From positions 186,001 to 250,000 of the forward strand of contig NZ_CAHLAR010000007.1 in the NCBI RefSeq assembly GCF_903652925.1: a DNA stretch of 64,000 bases. The letters are read 5' to 3'. A program made the translations under genes and the position numbers. This document shows positions 27,417 through 38,272 of this stretch, piece by piece. Position 1 is the stretch's first letter; each line of letters begins with the position of its first letter. The notes beneath the pieces were generated by a model. That model had not been told where the DNA came from. It ran no database searches and saw only the letters and a program-made list of their open reading frames with translations. Source of the DNA: Achromobacter anxifer (lineage in GTDB: Bacteria; Pseudomonadota; Gammaproteobacteria; Burkholderiales; Burkholderiaceae_B).

Positions 27417-28369
27417 GCCCGGTTGATGATGGCCTGCGTCATCGCAGGCAGTTCCTTTTTGACGATCTGGGAAAACTGGGCCAGAAACGCCTTGGCGATG
27501 GACGGCGGAGGTTCGATCCGGGAATGAGATACGTGCACCGAGAGCGCTATCGCGGGTTCGATACGGCGCACCACGATGCCCTGCATCAGCGCGTCCGTCA
27601 GTCCATACGAATCCACCAGGGCGATGCCTACGCCCTGGCGCACGAACGAGCACGCGGTCTGCGACGAGCGCACCTCGATGGCTGGCGTGGATCCCTGGCC
27701 CAGCGGCCCCAGATAGTCGTGCAGGGTCTCGCCCAGCGGCGTGTCGCGGCCATAGCCCACCAGCATCTCGCCCGCCAGCATCGCCGGCTCGATGACGCTT
27801 TCGCGGGCCAGCCGGTGGCCGGCCGGCAGCACGCAGACGATCTCGCCTTGCGCCAGTTCGCTGGTGATCAGGTTGGGATGCTCGGGCTTGAAGGTGGAAA
27901 TGGCGATATCCGCATGCCCCAGCAACAGCTGAGGCAGCAGCGCGTCCATGCCCAGCGGCCGGTAGCGGATGCGCACGCCCGGATTGCGCGCGCAGAATTT
28001 CGCGGTGGCGGCCGGAATCAGCCATTCGCCGAAACTGGGACTCGACACCACGCTGACCAGCCCAGCGCCATGCCCCGCCATGCCGGCGGCCATGTCGTTC
28101 AGGCGGCTGACCCCGGCCTGAATCGATTCAACTTCCTGGAACAGCCTGCGCGCCTCCTTGGTGGGATGCAGGCGCCCCTTGAACCGCTCGAACAAGGCAT
28201 AGCCCAGACGCAGCTCTATCGATGCCAGCACCCGGCTGATGGCGGGTTGCGTCACGTGCAGCAGCCGGCCCGCCGCACTGAGCGAGCCCGTGATCATGAT
28301 GGCGTGGAATACCTCGATCTGCCGCAGGTTCAACGGCCCGGACCGGACCTTTCCAGGTAATTCCGACAT
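27413..28369 (-). CDS. LysR-family regulator of the hydantoin module
   Basis: 318 residues. The N-terminal helix-turn-helix (about 12-70: LNLRQIEVFHAIMITGS, LLHVTQPAISRVLASIE) and the substrate-binding-like domain (about 100-300) are both complete. It sits between the carbamoylase gene, with which it overlaps tail to tail by 4 nt, and the divergent racemase gene 75 bp away. It probably controls the racemase and the neighbouring hydantoin genes. Confidence 0.9.
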   Translation of the reverse strand: MSELPGKVRSGPLNLRQIEVFHAIMITGSLSAAGRLLHVTQPAISRVLASIELRLGYALFERFKGRLHPTKEARRLFQEVESIQAGVSRLNDMAAGMAGHGAGLVSVVSSPSFGEWLIPAATAKFCARNPGVRIRYRPLGMDALLPQLLLGHADIAISTFKPEHPNLITSELAQGEIVCVLPAGHRLARESVIEPAMLAGEMLVGYGRDTPLGETLHDYLGPLGQGSTPAIEVRSSQTACSFVRQGVGIALVDSYGLTDALMQGIVVRRIEPAIALSVHVSHSRIEPPPSIAKAFLAQFSQIVKKELPAMTQAIINRA

Positions 28370-28444
28370 GCTGCTTTATTTCCTCCAGACCTGAACCGCG
28401 CGCGCCGCGCCTCTCCGCCTCTTTCGCAGGGATTCTACTCAATC

Positions 28445-29104
28445 GTGTCCAACGCCCGCATCACCCTCGTAAACCCGAACTCCCTGGTCAAGGTCACGGA
28501 GGCCATCGCACGCGCGACGGCGCCGTTCCAGGGCCTGCCGCTGGAGTTCCGCTTTCTGACCTCGGCCGGCGGCCCCGCCGGCATCCAGACCCAGGCAGAG
28601 GCCGACGCCAGCATCGCGCCGATGGCGCAGCTGTTCCAGCAGGAGGCCGCCGCCACCGACGCCTTCATCGTGGCCTGCTTCAGCGATCCCGGTCTGCACG
28701 GATTGCGGGACCTGGTCGCGGTCCCCGTGCTGGGCATCGGAGAGTGTTCCGTGCTGACGGCGATGAGCATGGCTACGCGCATCGGCGTGATCGCCATCGC
28801 CAGCGCCGCCGTTGCGCGGCACCTGCGCTACTTCCGCGCGATGGGCGTCGCCGACCGCATCTGCGGCGAACTGGCGCTGGACATGAAAGTCAGCGACCTG
28901 GCAGATCCGGAAAGGGTCTTCGAGCGCATGACGGCGGTGGGCCGGACGCTGCGCGACGACCACGGCGCCGACGTCCTGATCATGGGATGCGCCGGCATGG
29001 CCGACCTGCGCGACAGATTGGAAGAGGCTTGCGGCCTGCCCGTGGTGGAACCCACGCAGGCCGCCGTCGCCATGGCGGCAGGGCGGCTTTTCAGCCGCGC
29101 CTGA
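28445..29104 (+). CDS. Hydantoin / Asp-Glu racemase family protein
   Basis: 219 residues from a GTG start. The family uses two cysteines as acid and base to invert a C-alpha centre; both are visible, in VACFSDPGL (Cys77-78 region) and in MGCAGMADL (about 180). The opening TLVNPNSLVKVTEAI is typical of hydantoin racemases. With the hydantoinase and D-carbamoylase nearby, it would let the cell use both enantiomers of a 5-substituted hydantoin. It is divergent from the LysR gene and convergent with the ABC operon, with only 5 nt between stops. Confidence 0.9.
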   Translation: MSNARITLVNPNSLVKVTEAIARATAPFQGLPLEFRFLTSAGGPAGIQTQAEADASIAPMAQLFQQEAAATDAFIVACFSDPGLHGLRDLVAVPVLGIGECSVLTAMSMATRIGVIAIASAAVARHLRYFRAMGVADRICGELALDMKVSDLADPERVFERMTAVGRTLRDDHGADVLIMGCAGMADLRDRLEEACGLPVVEPTQAAVAMAAGRLFSRA

Positions 29105-29109
29105 GTTTC

Positions 29110-30870
<1,761 letters not shown>

Positions 30871-30882
30871 CCAGGCTCTCCG

Positions 30883-32337
30883 TTAAGCGCGGCTGGGGAA
30901 AACGCGCGGCGACATATCGTCGATGCTGCGGCCGGCATAGTCACGCTGCGCCACGGTCGCGATCGTCTGCGCCTGGGCGCGCTCCACCTGCTGCATCGCG
31001 TTTTCGATATCTATCGTCAAGAGCTTGCTATTGCGCACCAGCTGTGCGCCATCGACGTAGACATCGCGTATGGCCCGGTCCCCGGCCGAGTAGATCAGGC
31101 TGCGCAGCGGCTCGCGGCCCGGGCGCATGTACGGGTGCGACAGGTCGACCAGGGAAAAGTCCGCCTTGGCGCCCACGGCCAGCCGGCCGATATCGTCGCG
31201 CCCCAGCATCCTGGCGCCATTGACCGTGGCAGCGTTGAAAACTTCTTGCGTAGACGCGGCGCGGAAGTTTCCCGCCTGCAGCCGCGCCACATAGCAGGCC
31301 AGCCGCATCTCATCCAGCATGTTGTGCGGAAAGGTATCGGTGCCGATGCCCACGTTGATGCCGGCGCGCAGGTAGCGGCCCAGGAAACTCAGCGCAATGC
31401 CGCGGCGCACGAATACGGTCGGACAATGCGCCACGTGGGCGCCGGAACGCTGCAACAGGCCGAAGTCGTAGGCATGGGGCCAATAGAGCGTGCGGTGATC
31501 GTTCAGAAAAATGCCGTGTCCGATGATCAGGTCGCTGTTCAGCAGGCCCTGGTCGTCCAGCCATTCGATGGGCGTGCGGCCATGGCGGCGCGTCATCTCC
31601 GAAAATTCCACCACGCTCTGCGCGGCGTGTATCTGCATCGGCACGCCCAGGCGGCGGGCGGCTTGCTGCGCCTGCTTCAGCAGGCCGGGCGAGCAGGTAT
31701 CGACTTGCGAGGGGCACAGCATGGCGCTCAGGCGTCCGCTGGGATGATTGATGGCGCTGTCCGCCACGTCCAGCGCCGCCTCGAAGGATTTTTCCGCCGC
31801 GTCCTCGTCCCAGGTGTATTCGACCGAATGGCCGTCCGTGGTGCGCCACGCGGCGGACCGGAACATGGGCCCCAGTACGCCGCGGATGCCTGTGGCCGCC
31901 ACCACGTCGGCCCAGCCCGGACGCGGCAGGGACATGTCGACGAAGGTTGTCACTCCGCTCAGCAACATCTCCGACACCGCCACCTGATTGGCATACGGCG
32001 CGGTCTCTATGCCCATGCGGAACACAGGCATGTATTCGTACAGCGAGCTTTGGCCCAGCTTATCGCTGCCCAGTTCTTCCAGCAGGCCGCGGTTGCCCGG
32101 CTCGGAGGAGGGATGGGTGTGTACGTTGACCAGCCCCGGCATCGCCATCAGGCCGCTGCCGGACACCACCTCATCGGCCGGGCCCGCGTAGCCGGAGCCG
32201 GCGTGCACGATGGTGTTGCCGCGCATCACCAGATCGGCGTTCTCGATATAGACGTGCGAGCCCAGTTCGGCATCCCACGCCACCAGCGTGGACAGGTTCT
32301 TGAAATGAGTGATACGGGATTGATTGCTTGCGCTCAC
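30883..32337 (-). CDS. Amidohydrolase of the TRZ/ATZ (cytosine deaminase-like) group
   Basis: 484 residues from a GTG start. The metal-binding motif PGLVNVHTHPSSEPG (about 68-82) and the later HAAQS, GHGIFL and GIGTDTFPHN motifs place it among hydrolytic deaminases such as chlorohydrolases, guanine deaminases and SAH deaminases. It should hydrolyse an amino or halide group on a heterocycle, or a related C-N bond. It lies inside the ABC operon, between receptor and ATPase, so its substrate is probably what the transporter brings in. The precise substrate cannot be read from sequence. Confidence 0.87.
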   Translation of the reverse strand: MSASNQSRITHFKNLSTLVAWDAELGSHVYIENADLVMRGNTIVHAGSGYAGPADEVVSGSGLMAMPGLVNVHTHPSSEPGNRGLLEELGSDKLGQSSLYEYMPVFRMGIETAPYANQVAVSEMLLSGVTTFVDMSLPRPGWADVVAATGIRGVLGPMFRSAAWRTTDGHSVEYTWDEDAAEKSFEAALDVADSAINHPSGRLSAMLCPSQVDTCSPGLLKQAQQAARRLGVPMQIHAAQSVVEFSEMTRRHGRTPIEWLDDQGLLNSDLIIGHGIFLNDHRTLYWPHAYDFGLLQRSGAHVAHCPTVFVRRGIALSFLGRYLRAGINVGIGTDTFPHNMLDEMRLACYVARLQAGNFRAASTQEVFNAATVNGARMLGRDDIGRLAVGAKADFSLVDLSHPYMRPGREPLRSLIYSAGDRAIRDVYVDGAQLVRNSKLLTIDIENAMQQVERAQAQTIATVAQRDYAGRSIDDMSPRVFPSRA

Positions 32338-32371
32338 GGAAGGCTCTCAGCGACGTGATGAATGATGAAAC

Positions 32372-32396
32372 GGCGGCGCGGACCGGCCGCGCCGCC
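32372..32396 (-). terminator. Hairpin between receptor and amidohydrolase genes
   Basis: A perfect 10-bp stem (32372-32381 with 32387-32396, loop ACCGG) follows the receptor stop by 8 nt on the minus strand. Only a weakly T-rich tail follows. Such hairpins after receptor genes often attenuate transcription and raise receptor expression over downstream genes. Confidence 0.5.
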
Positions 32397-32403
32397 ATCG
32401 CGC

Positions 32404-33981
32404 TTACTTGAAGGCGATGTCCAGGCCCTTGTAGGCCGCCGCGCCGAAAATGCCGTGCGCCTGCATCGGCTTCATGCGCGGTCCGCCCACCAGGTAGAGC
32501 GAGTCGTGGTACAGCGGAATCCAGGCGACCCCGTCCGAGATCTTGGTCAGCGCCTTGGACAGGATCGCGTCGCCTTCCTTCGGGTCCAGCGCCTGGCCGC
32601 CTTCCTCCAGCCACTTGTCGGTGTCGGCATCCTTCCAGTTCATGCGGTTCGGCGTCGGGATGCTGGCTGACAGGAAATAGCTGTTGAGCGCCTCGCCCGT
32701 GCTCATGTAGCCGAAGCTCATGCTGAACTCGTCGAACTCCTGCGTGGCCAGCTTGCCCCAGGCCGAGGTCGAATCGAACAGCTGCACGCGCAGGTCCACG
32801 CCGACTTTCTTCATGTCGCCTTGCACGGCTTCCATGATGTCCTTCCAGTAGCCCGTGATCCCGTAATGCAGCAGCGAGAGCTTCTGGCCATCCTTGTAGC
32901 GGTAGCCATCGGACTGCATCTTCCAGCCGGCGTCGTCCAGCAGCTTGTTGGCGGCGGCCGGGTCGTAGCGGTAGGCCTCGTTCTTGCCCGCCGGCGTCTT
33001 GGTGGCCAGCATGCTGGTGGCCGGTGTTGCTTCGCCGAAGGTAATGGCCTCGGTCAAGGCTTGGCGGTTAATGGACAGGTTGATCGCGCGGCGCACGTTC
33101 ACGTCCGTCAGCATGGGCTTGTCGATCTTGAAGCCCAGGAAGAAGGTCCAATAGAAAGGGTCCGCCTTGCTCACGAAGAGACGCTTGTCGGCCTTGAGTT
33201 CCTTGATCGACCACTGCGGCAGGTAGCGCGACAGGTCCGCCTGGCCGCTTTGCAGCGCCGTCAGGCGGGTGCTTTCCTCCGGCACAATTTTCCACACGAT
33301 GCGGTCGACCTTGGGCTTGGGATCCTTGTAGATCGTTGGCCCCCAGTCGTATCCGGCATGCCTGGTCAGCACGACCTCGTTGCGCGGCGTCCAACTCTGG
33401 AAGCAGTAGGGGCCGGTGCCATCGAAGGCCTTCACGCCATAGTCCTGGCCCAGGGCCTTGACCTGATCGATATTGATGACGGAATGCATGTAGTGCGCCA
33501 TCTGCTGCAGCAGCTCGTTGTAGGGCTTCTTCAGCTTGTAGACCACGGTGTAGTCGTCGGGCGCCGTGATGCTGTCCACCGGGCCCGCGCGCCAGCGCTC
33601 CAGTCCCTTGGTTTCCGGATTCAACCAGCGCTCGTAGCTCGCCACCACGTCCTTGGCCGTCATCTTCTTGCCGCTGCAGAACGTCACGTTGTCGCGCAGG
33701 CTGAAGGTATAGGTCAGGCCGTCGGGCGATACGGTCCAGCTCTTGGCCAGCGCCGGCACCGGCGTCTTCATGTCGTAGTCCAGGCCCACCATCGTGTCGG
33801 CAGCCATGAACAGCACCTCGGCCGCACCGCGCGCGGTGGTGCGGTGCGGGTCGTATTTGTCGGTATCCAGCTCGCGCAGAATCAGGACGGTTTTGTCGGA
33901 CTGCGCCAGCGCGGGCGTCTGCATGGAAAGCAGAAAGGTAAATGCCAGCGGCGCGAGGGCCAGGCCCTTGGTGATCGTCAT
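32404..33981 (-). CDS. ABC transporter solute-binding protein, family 5 (peptide/opine type)
   Basis: 525 residues from the ATG at 33981. The N-terminus is a Sec signal peptide ending at ALAQ (about residue 27). The mature part has the family 5 order: the DPHRTTARGA region, LAKSWTVSPDGLTYTFSLR (about 77-95) and FCSGKKMTAKDVVASYER. Family 5 receptors bind peptides, opines, nickel or other medium-sized cargo in the periplasm. It is followed by the amidohydrolase and ATPase genes and preceded by both permease genes. Confidence 0.93.
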   Translation of the reverse strand: MTITKGLALAPLAFTFLLSMQTPALAQSDKTVLILRELDTDKYDPHRTTARGAAEVLFMAADTMVGLDYDMKTPVPALAKSWTVSPDGLTYTFSLRDNVTFCSGKKMTAKDVVASYERWLNPETKGLERWRAGPVDSITAPDDYTVVYKLKKPYNELLQQMAHYMHSVINIDQVKALGQDYGVKAFDGTGPYCFQSWTPRNEVVLTRHAGYDWGPTIYKDPKPKVDRIVWKIVPEESTRLTALQSGQADLSRYLPQWSIKELKADKRLFVSKADPFYWTFFLGFKIDKPMLTDVNVRRAINLSINRQALTEAITFGEATPATSMLATKTPAGKNEAYRYDPAAANKLLDDAGWKMQSDGYRYKDGQKLSLLHYGITGYWKDIMEAVQGDMKKVGVDLRVQLFDSTSAWGKLATQEFDEFSMSFGYMSTGEALNSYFLSASIPTPNRMNWKDADTDKWLEEGGQALDPKEGDAILSKALTKISDGVAWIPLYHDSLYLVGGPRMKPMQAHGIFGAAAYKGLDIAFK

Positions 33982-34032
33982 GGTTGTGGTTTCCCCGAAG
34001 TTGGTCTGATGTGTGGTCAAGCGCGCCGCGGT

Positions 34033-34938
34033 TCAGAACCGCAGCTTGGGATCGAGCGCATCGCGCAGGCTGTCGCCCAGCAGGTTGAAGGCCAGCACGA
34101 TGAAGAAGATCGTCATCGTCGGAATGGTGGATATATGCGGGAACACCTGCAGGAACTTGCGTCCGTCTGCGGCCATGCTGCCCAGTTCGGCGAAAGGCGG
34201 CTGCGGCCCCAGGCCCAGGAACGACAGCACCGATCCCAGCAGGATGGTGTGGCCTAGCTGCAAGGTGGCGTAGATCATCAGCATCGACGAGCAATTCGGC
34301 AGCAGGTAGCGCGTGATCAGGTAGAAGTTGCCGAAGCCCATCGCGTGGCCGGCTTCCATGTATTCCTGTTTCATCACCACCATGGCCGAACCGCGGGCGA
34401 TGCGCGCCATGCCAGGGATGGCGGATATGCCCAGGGCAAGCACCATGCTCAGCGTTCCTGGCCCCATCAGCGCCGACAGGCTGAGCCCGAACAGGATCGC
34501 GGGAAACGAAAGCAGCACGTCCACCACGCGCATGATCACGCCTTCCAACGGACGGTAATAGGCCGCCAGGATGCCGAGCGCCGCACCGATTCCCGACCCG
34601 CCGATGACCGCCAGCACGCTCAGCATCAGCGTGGCGCGTATGCCGTAGATGATGCGCGACAGGATGTCCCGGCCCTGCACGTCGGTGCCCAGCAAATAGG
34701 CCACGCCCTCGGGCGAGGTCCAGCCCGGCGCCTTGCGGGCGATGGACATGTTGGTGGAATAGGGGTCGTGCGGCGCCAGCCAGGGCGCGAACACCGCCGT
34801 CAGCACAATCGCGATCACCGCCAGCAGCGACAGCAGCAGGATGGGGTCGCGGCGCAAGCGCGACGCAAGGCGCGCCAGCGGCGCGGCCATGGCCTGAGGC
34901 GGCACGCCGCCCAACGAAGAAGTCGCGCCTGCGCTCAT
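34033..34938 (-). CDS. ABC transporter permease, DppC-like
   Basis: 301 residues with an N-terminal cytoplasmic stretch, one helix (about 38-58), then the BPD_transp_1 domain with five more helices. The LAPHDPYSTN motif after the first helix and the coupling loop GSAMVVMKQEYMEAGHAMG (about 185-203) are typical of DppC/OppC subunits. Its ATG overlaps the stop of the DppB-like gene as ATGA, so the two permeases are made in a coupled way. Confidence 0.93.
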   Translation of the reverse strand: MSAGATSSLGGVPPQAMAAPLARLASRLRRDPILLLSLLAVIAIVLTAVFAPWLAPHDPYSTNMSIARKAPGWTSPEGVAYLLGTDVQGRDILSRIIYGIRATLMLSVLAVIGGSGIGAALGILAAYYRPLEGVIMRVVDVLLSFPAILFGLSLSALMGPGTLSMVLALGISAIPGMARIARGSAMVVMKQEYMEAGHAMGFGNFYLITRYLLPNCSSMLMIYATLQLGHTILLGSVLSFLGLGPQPPFAELGSMAADGRKFLQVFPHISTIPTMTIFFIVLAFNLLGDSLRDALDPKLRF

Positions 34939-35873
34939 GATTTTTGTCCTCGCGGATCCAGGTAGCCGTAGAGCAGATCCACGATCAGGTTGATGAGGAT
35001 GAAGCCCAGCGCCGTCACCAGGATTGCGCCCTGGGCCAGCGGGAAATCGCCGGCAAAGATCGCTCCCACGGCCATGCGGCCGACGCCTGGCCAGGAATAG
35101 ATCTGTTCGGTCACCACGGCGCCGCCCAGCAGGTTGCCGACTTGCAGGCCTACCAGCGTGACGATAGGCAGCAGCGCGTTGCGCAGCGCGTGGCGCAGCA
35201 CGACCCGGCGTTCCCCCGCGCCCTTGGCCCGGGCCGTGCGCACATAGTCACCGCTAAGCGTCTCGATCACGGCGGTGCGGGTGATGCGCGCCACCGGCCC
35301 GATCAGCACCGAACCCAGGGTCAGGGCGGGCAGGGCGATGGACTGCAGCCCGGCCAGCGTCCACAAAGGGCCATTGCGGCCGATATAAGGCAGCAGGCCC
35401 GCGCCCCCCACATGCTGCACCAGCAGCAATCCGACCCAGAACACCGGCAGCGACACGCCGACGACCGACAGCGTCATCACGAACCGGTCGACAAGCTTGC
35501 CACGCCGGTAGGCGGCCAGCGTGCCCAGCAGGATGGCCAGCGGGACCGACCAGACCACGCTGGCCAGCATCAGCTCCGCCGTCGCGCCTATCGTGGCGCC
35601 GATCTCGTCGATCACCGGCACGTTGGAAATCATCGACCGCCCCAGGTCCAGATGCAGCAGGCGCCACATGTACATGGACAATTGGTAGGCCATCGGCTTA
35701 TCCAGGCCCAGTTCCTGGCGTACCTGCGCCAGCTCTTCCGCGGTTGCGGTAGGCCCGGCGATGACGGCGGCGGGATCCGCCGGCGCCACTTGCAGAAGGA
35801 CGAAGCACACCACCACCACGCCCAGCAGGACGGGCAGCGAGATGGTGAGGCGGTTGAGGAGTTGCCGGATCAT
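34935..35873 (-). CDS. ABC transporter permease, DppB-like
   Basis: 312 residues from the ATG at 35873. It shows the DppB pattern: an N-terminal helix (LLGVVVVCFVLLQVAPADPA), the conserved LGLDKP motif, and the coupling loop DYVRTARAKGAG (about 206-217). No ribosome-binding site precedes this ATG. Instead it overlaps the stop of a 30-codon frame that does have one, which suggests translational coupling from a leader peptide. Confidence 0.9.
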   Translation of the reverse strand: MIRQLLNRLTISLPVLLGVVVVCFVLLQVAPADPAAVIAGPTATAEELAQVRQELGLDKPMAYQLSMYMWRLLHLDLGRSMISNVPVIDEIGATIGATAELMLASVVWSVPLAILLGTLAAYRRGKLVDRFVMTLSVVGVSLPVFWVGLLLVQHVGGAGLLPYIGRNGPLWTLAGLQSIALPALTLGSVLIGPVARITRTAVIETLSGDYVRTARAKGAGERRVVLRHALRNALLPIVTLVGLQVGNLLGGAVVTEQIYSWPGVGRMAVGAIFAGDFPLAQGAILVTALGFILINLIVDLLYGYLDPRGQKS

Positions 35874-35962
35874 GCGACGCGCGCTCCGGCCGCGGAAATC
35901 TGCCCACGGACAGCCCGGGCCAGCACGGGCCGTCCTGTGGCGGGATGAATTGAACTCGACAT
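35870..35962 (-). CDS. Putative 30-residue leader peptide upstream of the permease genes
   Basis: The ATG at 35962 is preceded by AAAGAGAGG with 7-nt spacing, the best ribosome-binding site in this region. The product is MSSSIHPATGRPVLARAVRG plus ten residues, and its TGA overlaps the DppB ATG as ATGA. I recognise no family. It may be a coupling leader, or its first residues may reflect an adapter protein. It could also be a chance frame. Confidence 0.45.
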   Translation of the reverse strand: MSSSIHPATGRPVLARAVRGQISAAGARVA

Positions 35963-36287
35963 GAAACGACCTCTCTTTGCGCGCCCAGGCGCTAACGGTG
36001 GTCGAAGCATGCCAGCGGGATTTGCCCCCGTGGACCCAGGGAAATCCACTATGCAGGGATTTTGCGTTGGCTCGGTAAATTCCAATCAAATCATTGATTC
36101 AAAAGGAATTTATGGAATAGAAAAAGCACGGCGCGCGGACATCCGATAACGGGGTGTTATGACGCCTGCGCAAAGATTGATAGCCGGCGGCGGGGCCCGC
36201 CGCCGCCCTTGCGGCGCGCCACGGACGCGGCGCTGCTAGACTGCCCCAGCTCCCTACGACAGACCGCCCCGCCGCAGGCACCTACCC
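35963..36287. other. Divergent intergenic region of the ABC operon and second ocd gene
   Basis: About 325 bp. It includes an AT-rich block near 36070-36125 that should carry the ABC operon promoter on the minus strand. The GC-rich right half leads into the ocd-like gene. I see no gene and no clear dyad. Confidence 0.5.
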
Positions 36288-37232
36288 ATGCGCTTCATCG
36301 ACACCGACCAAACCCGCGACGCCCTATCCTTCGACGCCGTCATTCCCGCCCTGCGCGAGGCTTTCCGCGGCAGCGCCACCGTGCCGCCGCGGCATGTCCA
36401 TGCGATCCAGTCGGGCAGCGCGCACGGCACCTCGCTGATCATGCCGGCCTGGAGCGACCGCGGCTATTTCGGCGTGAAGATCATCAACATCTTCCCCGAG
36501 AACACGCACCTGGGCCTGCCGGGCCTGCACGCCACCTACAACCTGTACAGCGCCACCACCGGCGTGCCCATCGCCCAGGTCGACGGCGACATCGTCACCG
36601 TCTACCGCACTGCGGGCGCGGCGGCGCTGGGCGCGGACTACCTGGCGCGCGCCGACGCCAGCACGCTGCTCATCGTGGGCTCCGGACGCATCGCCGGCCT
36701 GGTGGCGCAGGCCATGCGCACGGTGCGCCCGATCCAGCGCGTGCTGGTCTGGAACGTGCGTGCGGCCGGCGCCGAAAAGCTGGCCGAGCAACTGCGCGCG
36801 CAGGGCTTCGACGCCGAGGCCGCGGCCGACCTGGAAAGCGCCGCGCGCCAGGCCGACATCATCAGCTGCGCCACCCTGTCCACCGTGCCGCTGATCCAGG
36901 GCGCCTGGCTGCGCCCGGGCGTGCACCTGGACCTGATCGGCAGCTTCAAGCCGGAAATGCGCGAAACCGACGCGGCCTGCTTCGACGGCACCTCGGTCTA
37001 TGTGGACACCAGCGAAGCGGCCACCAAGTCCGGCGACCTGCTGGCCGCCTTCGAAGCCGGCACGCTCAAGCGCGAAGACATCCGCGGCGACCTGCACCAG
37101 CTCGCCGCGGGCGAATTGCCAGGCCGCCGCGACGACCAGGAAATCACCGTGTTCAAGGCCGTGGGCAGCGCGCTGGAAGACCTGACGCTGGCGACGCTGG
37201 TGTACGAATCGGTCAGCGGCGAACGCGCCTGA
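36288..37232 (+). CDS. Ornithine cyclodeaminase family protein (second copy)
   Basis: 314 residues, shorter than the first family member in this window (346) and not closely similar. The NAD fold starts at LLIVGSGRIAGLVAQAM (about 125-141). GVKIINIFPEN (about 63) carries the substrate-site Lys, and DLIGSFKPEMRETD (about 216) the catalytic Asp. Proteins of this size include cyclodeaminases, alanine dehydrogenases and ketimine reductases, so the exact reaction is open. It is convergent with a LysR gene (19-bp gap). Confidence 0.85.
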   Translation: MRFIDTDQTRDALSFDAVIPALREAFRGSATVPPRHVHAIQSGSAHGTSLIMPAWSDRGYFGVKIINIFPENTHLGLPGLHATYNLYSATTGVPIAQVDGDIVTVYRTAGAAALGADYLARADASTLLIVGSGRIAGLVAQAMRTVRPIQRVLVWNVRAAGAEKLAEQLRAQGFDAEAAADLESAARQADIISCATLSTVPLIQGAWLRPGVHLDLIGSFKPEMRETDAACFDGTSVYVDTSEAATKSGDLLAAFEAGTLKREDIRGDLHQLAAGELPGRRDDQEITVFKAVGSALEDLTLATLVYESVSGERA

Positions 37233-37251
37233 ACCGGCGGCGCCCCCGGCA

Positions 37252-38151
37252 CTATTCGAAGCCGCGCGGTCCCAGCGCCTGGACCATGTAATCGATGAAG
37301 GACTTGATGCGCGACGAGATCGCGGTGTTGCGGTAGTACACCGCGTTGATCGGTTGCCGCACGTCCTGCGTCTGCTTCACCAGCAGCTGCTGCAAGGCGC
37401 CGCTGTCGCGGTCGCCGCGCGTCATGAAGTCGGACAGGCAGACCACGCCGCCGTCGTTCAAGGCCAGCTGCCGCAGGGTTTCGCCGCTGAAGGCGCGCAC
37501 CCGCGGCTTGATATGCAGGGCCTGCCCGTCGGCCGCCAGCAGCGGCCATTCGTTCAGCGCTTCCAGCTGGCTGAAGCCCAGCAAGGTATGCGAGGCCAGG
37601 TCCGCCACGCGCCTGGGCGTGCCGTGCGCGGCCAGATAGCCGGGACTGGCCAGCACGCGCACGCGGCTATGGCCCAGCGGCACCGCGTGCAGCGATGAAT
37701 CCTTCAGGCGCCCGATGCGGATGGCCAGGTCGGTGCGGCGCTCCAGCAGATCGATGTTGCCTTCGTTGCTGTTGAGCTCCAGTTCCACCTGCGGATAGCG
37801 CTTGCAATAGCCTGGCACCAGCGGCGCAATCACATGCAGCATGAAGGGCGAGGCCGCGTCCACCCGCAAGAGCCCGGCCGGCTGGTTGCGGCGCAGGCTC
37901 ATCAGTTCCTCGCTTTCCTCTACCGCGGCCACGATCCTGCGCGCCTGCTCCAGATAGGCGCGGCCCTCCTCGGTCAATTCCAGCCGCCGGGTGGTCCGCC
38001 GCATCAGCGTGGTCTGCAGCTTCTCTTCCAGCCGGCTCATGGTCCGGCTGGCGGCGGAAACGGTCTGTCCCAGCGCATCCGCGGCGGCGGTGATGGAGCC
38101 GCTGTCCACGATGGCGATAAAGACCTGCATTTCGTCGAGGGTCGTTTTCAT
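37252..38151 (-). CDS. LysR-family transcriptional regulator
   Basis: 299 residues from the ATG at 38151. The helix-turn-helix (about 2-60: LDEMQVFIAIVDSGSITAAA, LGQTVSAASRTMSRLEEKL) and the effector domain with RRLELTEEGRAYLEQ and DLAIRIGRL are typical of the CrgA-like LysR group. It is divergent from an aldo/keto reductase, its most likely target; CrgA-type regulators often control such oxidoreductases. Confidence 0.92.
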   Translation of the reverse strand: MKTTLDEMQVFIAIVDSGSITAAADALGQTVSAASRTMSRLEEKLQTTLMRRTTRRLELTEEGRAYLEQARRIVAAVEESEELMSLRRNQPAGLLRVDAASPFMLHVIAPLVPGYCKRYPQVELELNSNEGNIDLLERRTDLAIRIGRLKDSSLHAVPLGHSRVRVLASPGYLAAHGTPRRVADLASHTLLGFSQLEALNEWPLLAADGQALHIKPRVRAFSGETLRQLALNDGGVVCLSDFMTRGDRDSGALQQLLVKQTQDVRQPINAVYYRNTAISSRIKSFIDYMVQALGPRGFE

Positions 38152-38166
38152 TCTTGCATTTATATC

Positions 38167-38194
38167 AAAAGTCTTTCGTGCATAACGGACTTTT
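38167..38194. promoter_or_regulatory. Inverted repeat between LysR and aldo/keto reductase genes
   Basis: AAAAGTC (38167-38173) and GACTTTT (38188-38194) form a 7-bp dyad with a 14-nt spacer in the 121-bp divergent region. It is a plausible LysR site. Confidence 0.4.
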
Positions 38195-38272
38195 TCCGCA
38201 AGTATCGGACGGGCACACTGCGAGCATTCCCGGGCGCCTGCGCCCGAATCCGCAACCACCCAGGAGCTACAC

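Noticed and set aside
26295-28025. A 576-codon minus-strand frame across the carbamoylase and LysR genes
   Set aside because: It runs antisense to the carbamoylase and in another frame of the LysR gene; both of those have full motifs and this one has none.
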